Assembly: GCA_900545835.1 (NCBI GenBank)
Contig: URBB01000034.1
Coordinates: forward strand, 1 to 18,459
DNA length: 18,459 nucleotides
Origin: an uncultured Collinsella sp.
GTDB lineage: Bacteria; Actinomycetota; Coriobacteriia; Coriobacteriales; Coriobacteriaceae
Reading direction: 5' to 3'
Shown: positions 1-7,127 of the stretch, piece by piece
Numbering within the stretch: position 1 is the stretch's first letter
Layout: each line of letters starts with the position of its first letter
Made by a program: the position numbers and the translations under genes
The notes under the pieces: generated by a model
The model's database searches: none
What the model saw: only the letters and a program-made list of their open reading frames with translations
Told to the model about the DNA's origin: nothing

Positions 1-47
1 GAGATAGGCTCCGGTCTCGTGGGCTCGGAGATGTGTATAAGAGACAG
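1..47 (+). other. Illumina Nextera i7-side adapter (artefact)
   Basis: Non-biological sequence. Positions 1-5 match the tail of the P7 primer (GAGAT), 6-13 (AGGCTCCG) sit exactly where an 8-base i7 index belongs, and 14-47 match the Nextera read-2 adapter, ending in the 19-base Tn5 mosaic end AGATGTGTATAAGAGACAG at 29-47. From memory, the reverse complement of the index, CGGAGCCT, is Nextera XT N720. The genome begins at 48, so the left edge of the window is a library-fragment end and not a biological junction. Confidence 0.98.
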
Positions 48-356
48 CTCCTGGGCCACACGGCACGCCTCGGCCAGACGCAGGGCATAGCATGAGCGAC
101 AGCGACGGGCTCGATCGGCGCCCAGCGGGGCCACGCCGGCCTCCCAGCGCTCCCGGTCCTCCCCCGCCTCGATAAGCTCGATGTCGCCATCGGCACACCA
201 CCGGCGCAGCTCGTCCAAACGCCGCTGCCATTCATCGTGCGGCTGAATATTGGGGTTTGTCCAGCAGATTGTGGGCTCAAACCCTTCCTCGCGCAGCAGG
301 CGGACCGGCTCAAGAGAGCACGGCGCACAGCACGCATGCAGCAACAACGGCTTCAT
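48..356 (-). CDS. queH: QueH epoxyqueuosine reductase, N-terminal part (cut by contig end)
   Basis: The first 103 codons of an open frame that runs off the genomic part of the contig into adapter. QueH reduces epoxyqueuosine to queuosine in tRNA, the last step of Q synthesis, and replaces the unrelated QueG. The translation shows the family hallmarks: LLHACCAPC near the N-terminus (Cys9, Cys10, Cys13), TNPNIQP at residues 33-39, and CRSCYALRL at 86-94 (Cys86, Cys89). These cysteines are the expected iron-sulfur and metal ligands. I chose the ATG at 356-354 because GAGGAG lies six bases upstream; another in-frame ATG at 362-360 is too close to that ribosome site. The ribosome site overlaps the stop of the membrane zincin gene upstream, so the two are probably translationally coupled. 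The C-terminal part, roughly 80-120 residues by family length, is missing. Confidence 0.88.
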
Positions 357-366
357 CGACATCTCC

Positions 367-933
367 TCACCCGAAAAAGCGCACGCCAAAGGACGTATCC
401 TCGCAGGCGACAATGCGGCGGTCGCGCAAAATGGTCCGCACGTAATACCAGTCGCCCACACAGCCCGACAAATGCAAGCCGGCCGCCAGGTAGCGCAGCA
501 GCGGATAGCCCGAAAACGCAAACCCCAGGGCAAGCGCCGCCGTCACAACAACCGTCGGCGCCAGGCAAACCGCCATGTACCGCCGGCGCGAATACACAAC
601 GCCCTCGGCGCAGGCATAGATCATCGCCGTCTCGCGATTCGCCCCAAAGGTCACCTTCGCGCCCGCAGGCGCCAGCAGCTTAAAAAACACACCGTGCACC
701 AGCTCGTGCACGGCGAACGACGCCATTGAGATCGCAGCCAAGCCGACTATCCAGCCCACGACAGCCATCCAGCCGCCCGCGTCAGCCGCATCCAAGTCTG
801 CAGGCCCACCCAGCAACATAAACACCGGCACCAAGCACACGGCAAACACGCCGACTACGACCATCCCCCACACAAAGCAAGCGTGCAGAAAATCCTCGTC
901 TTCAAACGCATGTATGTTGGAAATCTCATTCAT
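367..933 (-). CDS. DUF3267-like membrane zincin (putative metalloprotease)
   Basis: A complete 188-residue polytopic membrane protein. Hydrophobic segments lie near residues 22-41, 56-74, 118-139 and 145-158. The second runs into HELVHG at 76-81, an HExxH zinc site with His76, Glu77 and His80. Asp161 in GCVGDWY is a candidate third metal ligand. This arrangement resembles the DUF3267 putative zincin peptidase family, whose substrate is not known to me. The stop lies ten bases before the queH start, so the two probably form an operon, but no shared pathway is obvious. The start is the ATG at 933; only a weak AAGATG precedes it. A TATCCT box at 947-942 lies so close that the transcript could be nearly leaderless. 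Family assignment rests on motif and topology only. Confidence 0.7.
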   Translation of the reverse strand: MNEISNIHAFEDEDFLHACFVWGMVVVGVFAVCLVPVFMLLGGPADLDAADAGGWMAVVGWIVGLAAISMASFAVHELVHGVFFKLLAPAGAKVTFGANRETAMIYACAEGVVYSRRRYMAVCLAPTVVVTAALALGFAFSGYPLLRYLAAGLHLSGCVGDWYYVRTILRDRRIVACEDTSFGVRFFG

Positions 934-973
934 AGCATCTTAGGATAGCGCCCCTGCCACGTACCCGTCCGCA

Positions 974-984
974 TGTGCGATAAT
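974..984 (+). promoter_or_regulatory. Candidate extended -10 promoter for the MetRS-like gene
   Basis: TGTGCGATAAT contains GATAAT (979-984) preceded by TG one base away, an extended -10 arrangement. No convincing -35 is present 17 bases upstream. Transcription would start near 990 and give a leader of about 75 bases to the ATG at 1066. The same 11 bases occur in the correct orientation upstream of the degV-family gene at 6846-6836, which raises confidence slightly. Confidence 0.35.
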
Positions 985-1065
985 GTCGAACGATATGCAC
1001 GAATTGACCACCGCGTCGCCAGGCCTTGCGCCCGGCCGCGCTCTCACCATATGCGAAGGAGTCCC

Positions 1066-3216
1066 ATGGCATCCAAATACTCCATGAACGACCGTCCCAG
1101 CTGGCCTCGCCGCGCCATCGTTACCGCCGGCGAGCCCTACGGCAACAAGGGCCTTCACTTTGGCCACGTCGGCGGCGTCTTTGTCCCTGCCGACTTCTTC
1201 GCCCGCTTCCTGCGCGACCGTCTGGGCCGCGAGAACGTCATCTTCACCTCGGGCACCGACTGCTATGGCTCGCCCATCATGGAGAGCTACCGCAAGCTCA
1301 AGGAGAACGAGGGCTACGACAAGTCCATTAACGAGTACGTCGAGTCCAATCACTCCCGCCAGGCCGCGACCCTCAACAACTACAACATCAGCTGCGATAT
1401 CTACGGCGGCTCAGGCCTTGAGCCGGCTGCGCAGATTCACAACGAAGTGACCGCCGAGATTATCGAGCGCCTGCATGAGCAGGGCACCATCTCCAAGCGC
1501 TCCACGCTGCAGTTCTACGACGCCAAGGCCGGCACGTTCCTCAACGGCCGCCAAGTGATCGGCCGCTGCCCCATCCAGGGCTGCAAGTCCGAGAAGGCTT
1601 ATGCCGACGAGTGCGACCTGGGTCACCAGTTTGAGCCCGAGGAGCTCATCGCACCCAAGAGCCAGCTCACCGGCGAGGTGCCCGAGCTGCGCCCGGTCGA
1701 CAACCTCTACTTCGACCTGCCGGCCTACCTCGACTTTATGAAGACCTACACCGCCAAGCTCGCCCAGAACCCGCAGGTTCGTTCCGTGGTCTCCAAGACC
1801 ATGGAGGAGTGGCTGCTGCCGGCCCAGCTCTATATCCAAAACAAGTTCCGCGAGGCCTTCGATGCCGTCGAGGACCAGCTGCCCGAGCACACCGTGCTGG
1901 AGCCCGAGGGAAACAAGAGCAGCTTTACCGTCACCTTCCCCAGCTGGAAGGAGCGCGACGACGCCCATGCGGTGCTCGCCAACGGCGGCGTGCGCTTCCG
2001 CAGCGGCAAAGCGCTCGTGCCTTTCCGCATCACCGGCAACATCGACTGGGGCGTTCCGGTGCCCCAGGTCGACGGCGTTTCCGACGTCACCTGCTGGTGC
2101 TGGCCAGAGAGCCTGTGGGCGCCCATCAGCTATACGCGTACCGTGCTCGCGCGCGATGCCAAGGCCGCCGGCGTGACCGAGGGCGTCGCCGCCCAGGATG
2201 CCGCCCTCATGGGCGAGCCCGCTGCCGACTCCACACAGGTGCCCGCGCCCACCTACCAGCACAGCTCGCTCGACTGGCGCGACTGGTGGTGCTCGGACGA
2301 CGCACAGATCTACCAGTTTATCGGTCAGGACAACATCTACTTCTACTGCATCGCGCAGACCGCCATGTGGGAGGCCCTGGGCTGGGACCTCACGCAGAGC
2401 ACCGTCAGCGCCTGCTACCACCTGCTCTACATGGGCAAAAAGGCCAGCTCGTCCTCGCAGACGCCTCCCCCGCCGGCAGACGACCTACTCAACCACTACA
2501 CCTGCGAGCAGATGCGCGCGCATTGGCTGTCGCTCGGCCTGTCCGAGAAGCCGGTGAGCTTTAGCCCCAAGGCATACGACACGCGCGTGACCGGCAAGGA
2601 CAAGGACGGCAACGAGGTACGCGCCTGCGACGACAAGCGCGTTATCGACCCGGCCCTTAAGGAGAGCGCCCTTTTGACCGGCGTATTCAACCGTCTGGCC
2701 CGCAGCTGCTTCTACGGCGTCGCCGTCAAGGAAGGCGACGAGAGCCCCTATCGCAACGGCTGCATCCCCGCCGGTGCCGCCTCTGCCGCCGTGGTCGAGG
2801 CTGCCGAGCAGGCAGCTCTTGCCTTTGAGCAGGCCATGTACAAGTTCGAGACGCACCGCGCGCTTGCCGTGTGCGACGACTACCTGCGCGCCGCCAACAA
2901 GCGCTGGAGCGACGCCTCCAAGGCCGCCAACAAGCTCGAGGGCGACGAAGCAAACGCAGCGATGACGCAGGCCCTGGTTGATGCCTTTACCGAGCTGCGC
3001 GTGGCGACCGTCCTGATGCACGGTATCGTCCCGGCCGGCTGCGAACTCATCTGCGAGTACTTCGACGTCGATCCGGTCGCCTTCTTTAGCTGGGATAACA
3101 TCTTTGCCTCCACGGACGAGTTCGTAGAGAGCCTGGGCGAGAAGCCCGGCGACCACCGCGTGAAGCCGCTGCCCCCGCGCTTCGACTTCTTCAGCAAGCA
3201 CGAGAGCCAGTACTAA
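1066..3216 (+). CDS. Methionyl-tRNA synthetase-like class I aminoacyl-tRNA ligase
   Basis: A 716-residue class I synthetase-like protein. The HIGH-type signature is HFGH (31-34) after GEPYGNKGL. A knuckle-like insertion has Cys168, Cys173, Cys183 and possibly His187, as in zinc-binding MetRS. DWGVPVP, the aromatic CWCWPESLWAPISY stretch and FIGQDNIYFY follow the order of the MetRS catalytic core. A helical anticodon-binding-type region fills the C-terminal third, with no C-terminal OB-fold. The KMSKS loop is atypical: KASSS at 459-463, with the second lysine replaced by serine, followed by a proline-rich loop. I chose the ATG at 1066 because AAGGAG (1056-1061) sits four bases upstream; the open frame extends further up without a better site. 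The methyltransferase gene follows after 37 bases, probably in the same operon. Either the genome's divergent MetRS or a paralogue with another amino-acid ligase role; I withhold the metG symbol for that reason. Confidence 0.8.
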   Translation: MASKYSMNDRPSWPRRAIVTAGEPYGNKGLHFGHVGGVFVPADFFARFLRDRLGRENVIFTSGTDCYGSPIMESYRKLKENEGYDKSINEYVESNHSRQAATLNNYNISCDIYGGSGLEPAAQIHNEVTAEIIERLHEQGTISKRSTLQFYDAKAGTFLNGRQVIGRCPIQGCKSEKAYADECDLGHQFEPEELIAPKSQLTGEVPELRPVDNLYFDLPAYLDFMKTYTAKLAQNPQVRSVVSKTMEEWLLPAQLYIQNKFREAFDAVEDQLPEHTVLEPEGNKSSFTVTFPSWKERDDAHAVLANGGVRFRSGKALVPFRITGNIDWGVPVPQVDGVSDVTCWCWPESLWAPISYTRTVLARDAKAAGVTEGVAAQDAALMGEPAADSTQVPAPTYQHSSLDWRDWWCSDDAQIYQFIGQDNIYFYCIAQTAMWEALGWDLTQSTVSACYHLLYMGKKASSSSQTPPPPADDLLNHYTCEQMRAHWLSLGLSEKPVSFSPKAYDTRVTGKDKDGNEVRACDDKRVIDPALKESALLTGVFNRLARSCFYGVAVKEGDESPYRNGCIPAGAASAAVVEAAEQAALAFEQAMYKFETHRALAVCDDYLRAANKRWSDASKAANKLEGDEANAAMTQALVDAFTELRVATVLMHGIVPAGCELICEYFDVDPVAFFSWDNIFASTDEFVESLGEKPGDHRVKPLPPRFDFFSKHESQY

Positions 3217-3253
3217 AACACTCGACATGTAATGGAATGGGAAGGAAAGACGG

Positions 3254-4357
3254 ATGTCCAAGCCGCGTCGTCGTAAGCAAAAAAAGCAGGTTAAGCCCGA
3301 GCTCAAGCTCAGGCAGTTTGCCGCTACCGAGCTTTCCGACCAGCTTGCCGCCCTTCCCTGCGCCGCCGACCTGCCGCGCTTTATGGTCGACACGGTCGCC
3401 GGCGCCTATGCGCCCGCCGATGCCGAGCTCATGATCGAGGGCTTCGGCGCCGCGGCCACACGCCCGGTCACGCTGCGCGCCAACACGCTCAAGGCGACCG
3501 CCGAGGACATCGCTGCGGCGCTCGGTGCCGCCGGCATCGCCCACAACCCCGTCGCTTGGTATCCGGACGCCTTTATCCTGCCCGAGGCCCAGGTTTCCGA
3601 CCTATGGGACCTCGACATCTACCGCGACGGCAAGATCTACCTGCAGAGCCTGTCGTCCATGATGCCGCCTTTGGTGTTGGGCGCCCAGGCAGGCGAGGAC
3701 ATCCTGGACATGTGCGCAGCCCCTGGCGGCAAGACGACGCAGATCGCCGCCCTCACCCAGGGCCAGGCACACCTCACGGCCTGCGAGATGAGCATTCCCC
3801 GCGCCGAAAAGCTCGAGGCCAACTTGGGCCGCCAGGGTGCCAAAAACGTGCCCGTCATGCGCATCGACGCACGCGAGCTCGACGAGTTCTTCCGCTTTGA
3901 CCGCATCCTGCTCGACGCTCCCTGCACCGGCACGGGCACCGTCATCAGTGGCAACGAGAAAAGCCTGCGCGGCCTCACCGAGCAGCTGCTCGTCAAGTGC
4001 GCCCGCTCGCAGCGCGCGCTTCTGGACCGCGCCATGGGAGCCCTCAAACCGGGCGGCACGCTCGTCTATTCCACCTGTTCGATCATGCCGCAGGAAAACG
4101 AGGACGCCCTGCAAGAGGCCCTCGACAAGCACATGGATTGCGAGCTTATCCCCCTCGACGGCACACCGAGCGAAAGTGAAGCGCGTCGCGCCCAGGATGC
4201 CGGCGAGGAGCCGCATATCGAGTGCAACGCCCTCACCGAGGCCATCGCCGCCGGCCATGTCTCGGCCATCGCCAACGGTATGCCCGGCACGCTGACCATT
4301 CCGCCTAGCCGCGATTTTGAGGGCTTCTACATTGCCCTGATCCGAAAACGCAGCTAG
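3254..4357 (+). CDS. RsmB/NOP-family RNA (cytosine-5) methyltransferase
   Basis: A 367-residue SAM-dependent RNA m5C methyltransferase of the NOL1/NOP2/Sun (RsmB/RsmF) family. The SAM-binding motif DMCAAPGGKT is at 152-161. Motif IV DAPCTGTG carries Cys224, and motif VI STCS carries Cys275, the expected nucleophile. The closing FEGFYIALIRK segment is typical of the fold's last strands. There is a basic N-terminus (about residues 1-15), perhaps for RNA contact, but no room for the C-terminal PUA-like region of longer RsmF proteins. The start has AAGGA (3242-3246) seven bases upstream. The gene lies close behind the MetRS-like gene, so both act in translation. The substrate, 16S rRNA or a tRNA, cannot be read from sequence. 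Confidence 0.9.
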   Translation: MSKPRRRKQKKQVKPELKLRQFAATELSDQLAALPCAADLPRFMVDTVAGAYAPADAELMIEGFGAAATRPVTLRANTLKATAEDIAAALGAAGIAHNPVAWYPDAFILPEAQVSDLWDLDIYRDGKIYLQSLSSMMPPLVLGAQAGEDILDMCAAPGGKTTQIAALTQGQAHLTACEMSIPRAEKLEANLGRQGAKNVPVMRIDARELDEFFRFDRILLDAPCTGTGTVISGNEKSLRGLTEQLLVKCARSQRALLDRAMGALKPGGTLVYSTCSIMPQENEDALQEALDKHMDCELIPLDGTPSESEARRAQDAGEEPHIECNALTEAIAAGHVSAIANGMPGTLTIPPSRDFEGFYIALIRKRS

Positions 4358-4381
4358 CGCACGGATCAAAAACTCAACAAG

Positions 4382-4552
4382 CTATCTCTGTGCGCGTTTG
4401 CCCTGCTGGTCGCGATGCTGTTTAAGCATCGCGCGCTCCTTGCGTTCGGCCCTTTTGCCCTTAATGGCCGTGACCACAAAGTAGATGACCGCGGCGGCAA
4501 CGATTGCGCCCACGCACAGGCCAATCGAGCCAAACATTGCTGTCAATTCCAT
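4382..4552 (-). CDS. Small single-pass membrane protein, 56 residues
   Basis: A short frame on the minus strand: ATG at 4552-4550, TAG at 4384-4382, with GAGGTG seven bases upstream of the start. Residues 6-30 are a continuous hydrophobic helix (FGSIGLCVGAIVAAAVIYFV and onward), followed by a highly basic tail of about 25 residues with KGKRAERKER and a final KRAQR. Predicted topology is N-out, C-in with the positive tail in the cytoplasm. It converges on the methyltransferase gene, only 24 bases from its stop. I do not recognise a family. The clean hydrophobic/basic layout and the ribosome site make a real gene likely. Confidence 0.65.
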   Translation of the reverse strand: MELTAMFGSIGLCVGAIVAAAVIYFVVTAIKGKRAERKERAMLKQHRDQQGKRAQR

Positions 4553-4728
4553 ACCGCGTCACCTCTCTTTTAAACGGGACTTTCAAGATAGCACCTCGAT
4601 CCTCGCCACCACAGCTCCTTCACGTTCTCCCGCCCTTCGGTCTAACGGATGGTGCGGCGGGGAAAAATCAACTCGTCAAACGATTTAGCATTCGCAATTC
4701 CGGCTGCATCGCGCCGGCCACCATCGCA

Positions 4729-4734
4729 TAGAAT
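4729..4734 (+). promoter_or_regulatory. Candidate -10 box, possibly for a leaderless mRNA
   Basis: TAGAAT matches TATAAT at five of six positions and ends nine bases before the ATG at 4744. A start of transcription about seven bases downstream would fall within a few bases of that ATG. No Shine-Dalgarno-like sequence precedes the ATG, which fits a leaderless transcript. No clear -35 is visible. Confidence 0.3.
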
Positions 4735-4743
4735 CGAGCCTCC

Positions 4744-5835
4744 ATGGATACCCTCAACGACCTAAACGAACGCGTCGACGCCTTTGTCGGCACCAGCTCC
4801 TTCGACACGCCTGCCGCGGCAAACGACCAAGCTCCCATCGATGTACCCGCCGAGGTTCACGAGGACATCGTCGCCTCGGTCGATTTCTCCGAGGTCGAGC
4901 TCGCAGACGAGTTCACCGAGCCCCAGGTAGCCGTGACCCCCAACGGACTGCTCCCCATGGAGCCCCTGCCCATCGACGGACGTCTGCGCAAGGCTGCTCT
5001 TCGCATGCCCGACGAGATCGAGGAGGCCAGCGGCTTCACGCTCTTCGGCCGCCGCATCAAGTCGCTCATTTACACTACCGATGTCGCGGTTATCCGCAAC
5101 TCCAACGCCGATGCCGTTTTTGCGGTCTACCCTTTCACGCCGCAGCCCGCCATTACGCAAGCGCTGCTGACCGTCGCCGAGTGCCCGGTCTTTGTAGGCG
5201 TGGGCGGCGGAACTACGACCGGTAAGCGCTCCGTGCAGATGGCAGCCGTCTCCGAGATGCAGGGCGCGGCGGGCTGCGTGGTCAACTCCCCCGCCACTGC
5301 CGAGATGGTCGAGCACATCACCAACATCGCCGACATCCCCGTCATCGCCACGGTCGTTCGCTGCGACGACGATGCTCACGCCAAGGTGCGCGCTGGAGCC
5401 AAGATTCTCAACATCGCCGCCGGCAAGAACACGCCCCAGGTCCTACGCGAGCTGCGCAAGCACTATCCCAACCTGCCGCTCATCGCGCCGGGCGGCAAGA
5501 CGCCCGAGAGCATCCGTGAAACCATCGCCGCCGGCGCCAACGCCATCATCTGGACGCCGCCTTCGGCCCAGCAGCTGCAGACCGACATGATGCAGCGTTA
5601 TCGCAAGATGAAGGAAGACGCCACACCTGTCATCTCGCACGACGATGTGCCCATTATCGACCAGGTCTCCGCCGCCGAGGTCAGCCAAGTCGAGAACATG
5701 AATCCCGACGTGCCGATTCCCGACGAAGTCATCGAGCGCGTCGCTTCGATCCACGAGCGCGTCGAGGAGCATCGCGCCAACCGCGGCCTCAAGCCGTCAC
5801 TGCACGGCTTCTTCTTCCGCGGAAAGAAACGCTAA
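4744..5835 (+). CDS. TIM-barrel protein of the clostridial hydrolase-annotated family (DUF7916-like)
   Basis: A 363-residue protein. The core, residues about 75-290, looks like a (beta/alpha)8 barrel: IYTTDVAVIRNSNADAVFAV, a glycine loop VGVGGGTTTGKR (151-162), alternating hydrophobic strands (VPVIATVV-like at 199-205), LIAPGGKTPESI (246-257) and AAGANAIIWTPP (262-273). The last two have the look of phosphate-binding loops in phosphosugar-binding barrels. I recall close relatives in Clostridia that are annotated only as hydrolase; no reaction is established to my knowledge. This copy has an acidic extension of about 75 residues at the N-terminus and about 70 residues at the C-terminus, ending FFFRGKKR. 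The start at 4744 has no ribosome site; a later Met72 fits the family core start equally well but also lacks one. Confidence 0.65.
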   Translation: MDTLNDLNERVDAFVGTSSFDTPAAANDQAPIDVPAEVHEDIVASVDFSEVELADEFTEPQVAVTPNGLLPMEPLPIDGRLRKAALRMPDEIEEASGFTLFGRRIKSLIYTTDVAVIRNSNADAVFAVYPFTPQPAITQALLTVAECPVFVGVGGGTTTGKRSVQMAAVSEMQGAAGCVVNSPATAEMVEHITNIADIPVIATVVRCDDDAHAKVRAGAKILNIAAGKNTPQVLRELRKHYPNLPLIAPGGKTPESIRETIAAGANAIIWTPPSAQQLQTDMMQRYRKMKEDATPVISHDDVPIIDQVSAAEVSQVENMNPDVPIPDEVIERVASIHERVEEHRANRGLKPSLHGFFFRGKKR

Positions 5836-5847
5836 CCCCAACGGCAA

Positions 5848-5885
5848 GGCCCGCCCCACAAACGTGAGGCGGGCCGTTTTCGTTT
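5848..5885 (+). terminator. Rho-independent terminator after the TIM-barrel gene
   Basis: GGCCCGCC (5848-5855) pairs with GGCGGGCC (5868-5875) around a 12-base loop and is followed by GTTTTCGTTT. It lies 13 bases after the plus-strand stop codon. The minus-strand side has no T tract, so it serves the plus-strand gene rather than the converging degV-family gene. Confidence 0.85.
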
Positions 5886-5916
5886 GAGCAATCATGCAGC
5901 GATGTGATGGGGCAAA

Positions 5917-6807
5917 CTAATCCACGCGCTTGTCGCCCATAAAGAAGAGCGCCACCGTACCAGGTCCGGTATGCGAGCCAATCAGAGTACCGATGTTATT
6001 GATCTCAATCTTGCCTTTAAGCTGCGGAATCTGTTCCTCGATCAGCGCCACAACTGCCTCGGCATCCTCGCGGCACGCCGAGTGCGACATGACGCACTTA
6101 CCCGAATAATCCGCACCGTCCTGCACGTGTGCCATCATGGTCTTAGCCATCTCGGAAATCGCGCGCTTCTTAGTGCGAATCTTCTCACGTGGCGACAGCC
6201 CACCTTCGCAATCGACCGTCATAAGCGGGCAAATCTTAAGCGCCGTGCCGATGATCGCGCTCGCAGCCGAAATGCGACCGCCGCGCAGGTAGCTCGACAG
6301 ATCGGTCGAGAAGAACCAGTGGTGCAGGTTGAGCTTGTGCTCCTCGATCCAGGCAGCCGTCTCGTCGAGTGAAGCCCCGCTATCGCGCACGTCGGCGGCA
6401 CATTCCGCCAGCAGGCCAAAGCCCGAAGACGCCGCCAGCGAATCGATGACGCGCACCTTGCCGCCCTGGGGATAGCGATCCGCGAGCATCTGCGCCGCAA
6501 CACAGGCCGATCCATACGTGCCCGAAATACCCGACGACAACGTCAGGTGCAGCACGTCTTTACCCTCGGCAACAAGCGGCTCCCAAAACTCCTCGTACTC
6601 ACCCACGCTCACCTGAGACGTCTTGGGCATGGCGCCCGCGGCAATCTGGGCAAAAAACTTGTCCGGCGTAATCGACTGATACAGATCGTCCGTATAGACA
6701 ACATCGTCGATCTCGTAATGAAAACACACGACAGGGATATTGCGCGATTCAAAGAACTCCCGAGTTCGATCGGCGGCGGATTCACAGGTCAGGACAAAAT
6801 CACTCAT
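5917..6807 (-). CDS. DegV/FakB-family fatty-acid-binding protein
   Basis: A 296-residue cytoplasmic protein of the DegV fold. In Gram-positive bacteria such FakB proteins present a bound fatty acid to the kinase FakA for phosphorylation and entry into phospholipid synthesis. Visible hallmarks are TSQVS (63-67), the lipid-contact loop TLSSGISGTYGSA (89-101), and RGGRIS followed by a long C-terminal domain ending in a GPGTVALFF strand. The open frame begins six codons earlier, but the ATG at 6807-6805 has AAGGAG six bases upstream and is the likely start. No fakA is in the window. It diverges from the fructose-bisphosphatase gene and has its own candidate promoter. Which fatty acid is bound cannot be told from sequence. 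Confidence 0.9.
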   Translation of the reverse strand: MSDFVLTCESAADRTREFFESRNIPVVCFHYEIDDVVYTDDLYQSITPDKFFAQIAAGAMPKTSQVSVGEYEEFWEPLVAEGKDVLHLTLSSGISGTYGSACVAAQMLADRYPQGGKVRVIDSLAASSGFGLLAECAADVRDSGASLDETAAWIEEHKLNLHHWFFSTDLSSYLRGGRISAASAIIGTALKICPLMTVDCEGGLSPREKIRTKKRAISEMAKTMMAHVQDGADYSGKCVMSHSACREDAEAVVALIEEQIPQLKGKIEINNIGTLIGSHTGPGTVALFFMGDKRVD

Positions 6808-6835
6808 ATGAGGCTCCTTACTCATTGCTGCGCAA

Positions 6836-6846
6836 ATTATCGCACA
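6836..6846 (-). promoter_or_regulatory. Candidate extended -10 promoter for the degV-family gene
   Basis: On the minus strand this reads TGTGCGATAAT, an extended -10 with GATAAT at 6841-6836. Transcription would begin near 6829, leaving a leader of about 20 bases that contains the ribosome site. No good -35 is seen. It is identical over 11 bases to the box at 974-984. Confidence 0.4.
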
Positions 6847-7070
6847 GTGAGCCTACATACGGTACATATGTCCACTATTTACCAAATCGAACCAAAAATA
6901 GCGAACATCTTTACCGCCATCGTTTCCACCGACCCCACGCATAAATATCTGAGAAAACACCTTCTGTCGTCTCCACTCAACCGCCATATCTACCTCAACT
7001 AAATCGATTTACCAAACCGTTCAGCCGACAATTCATCCGCTGGCGCAAAATCGAAACAAAAGCGGCGCAT
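6847..7070. other. A+T-richer intergenic stretch between divergent degV-family and fbp genes
   Basis: This stretch is part of the 320-base gap between the two divergent starts. It is visibly richer in A and T than the flanking genes. It contains the palindrome ACATATGT near 6865-6872 and a short inverted repeat CTATTT (6875-6880) / AAATAG (6896-6901). I see no convincing short gene, tRNA or terminator. Its composition and position suggest regulatory DNA for one or both neighbours. Confidence 0.4.
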
Positions 7071-7100
7071 ACTGATAAACGTTTGACGCTGTTTATCAGT
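7071..7100. promoter_or_regulatory. Perfect 10-10-10 inverted repeat upstream of fbp (candidate operator)
   Basis: ACTGATAAAC (7071-7080) and GTTTATCAGT (7091-7100) are exact reverse complements separated by ten bases, so the half-site centres are 20 bases apart, about two helical turns. The left arm contains GATAAA (7074-7079), which lies 17 bases after TCGAAA (7051-7056); together these make a weak -10/-35 pair. The repeat ends 27 bases before the fbp ATG. An operator overlapping the promoter is the simplest reading; an RNA hairpin in the leader is the alternative. Confidence 0.6.
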
Positions 7101-7127
7101 TTTACCAGCCCCATCGGAAGGTGTTTC

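Noticed and set aside
1..47. Mosaic-end sequence as evidence of a real Tn5 transposon
   Set aside because: The 19-base end is joined to the synthetic Nextera adapter and index, not to an IS50 transposase gene, so it is library chemistry.
1411..3393. Minus-strand frames of 336 and 302 residues opposite the MetRS-like gene
   Set aside because: They mirror the codon pattern of the plus-strand synthetase, which has clear catalytic motifs; no family features in the antisense translations.
3602..4369. Minus-strand frame of 255 residues opposite the RNA methyltransferase
   Set aside because: The plus strand shows SAM-binding and both catalytic cysteine motifs; the antisense frame has none.
4358..4400. 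GCGCAC...GTGCGC inverted repeat between the methyltransferase and the small membrane gene as a terminator
   Set aside because: Arms are only six bases with a long loop and no T tract; it also overlaps the end of the small gene.
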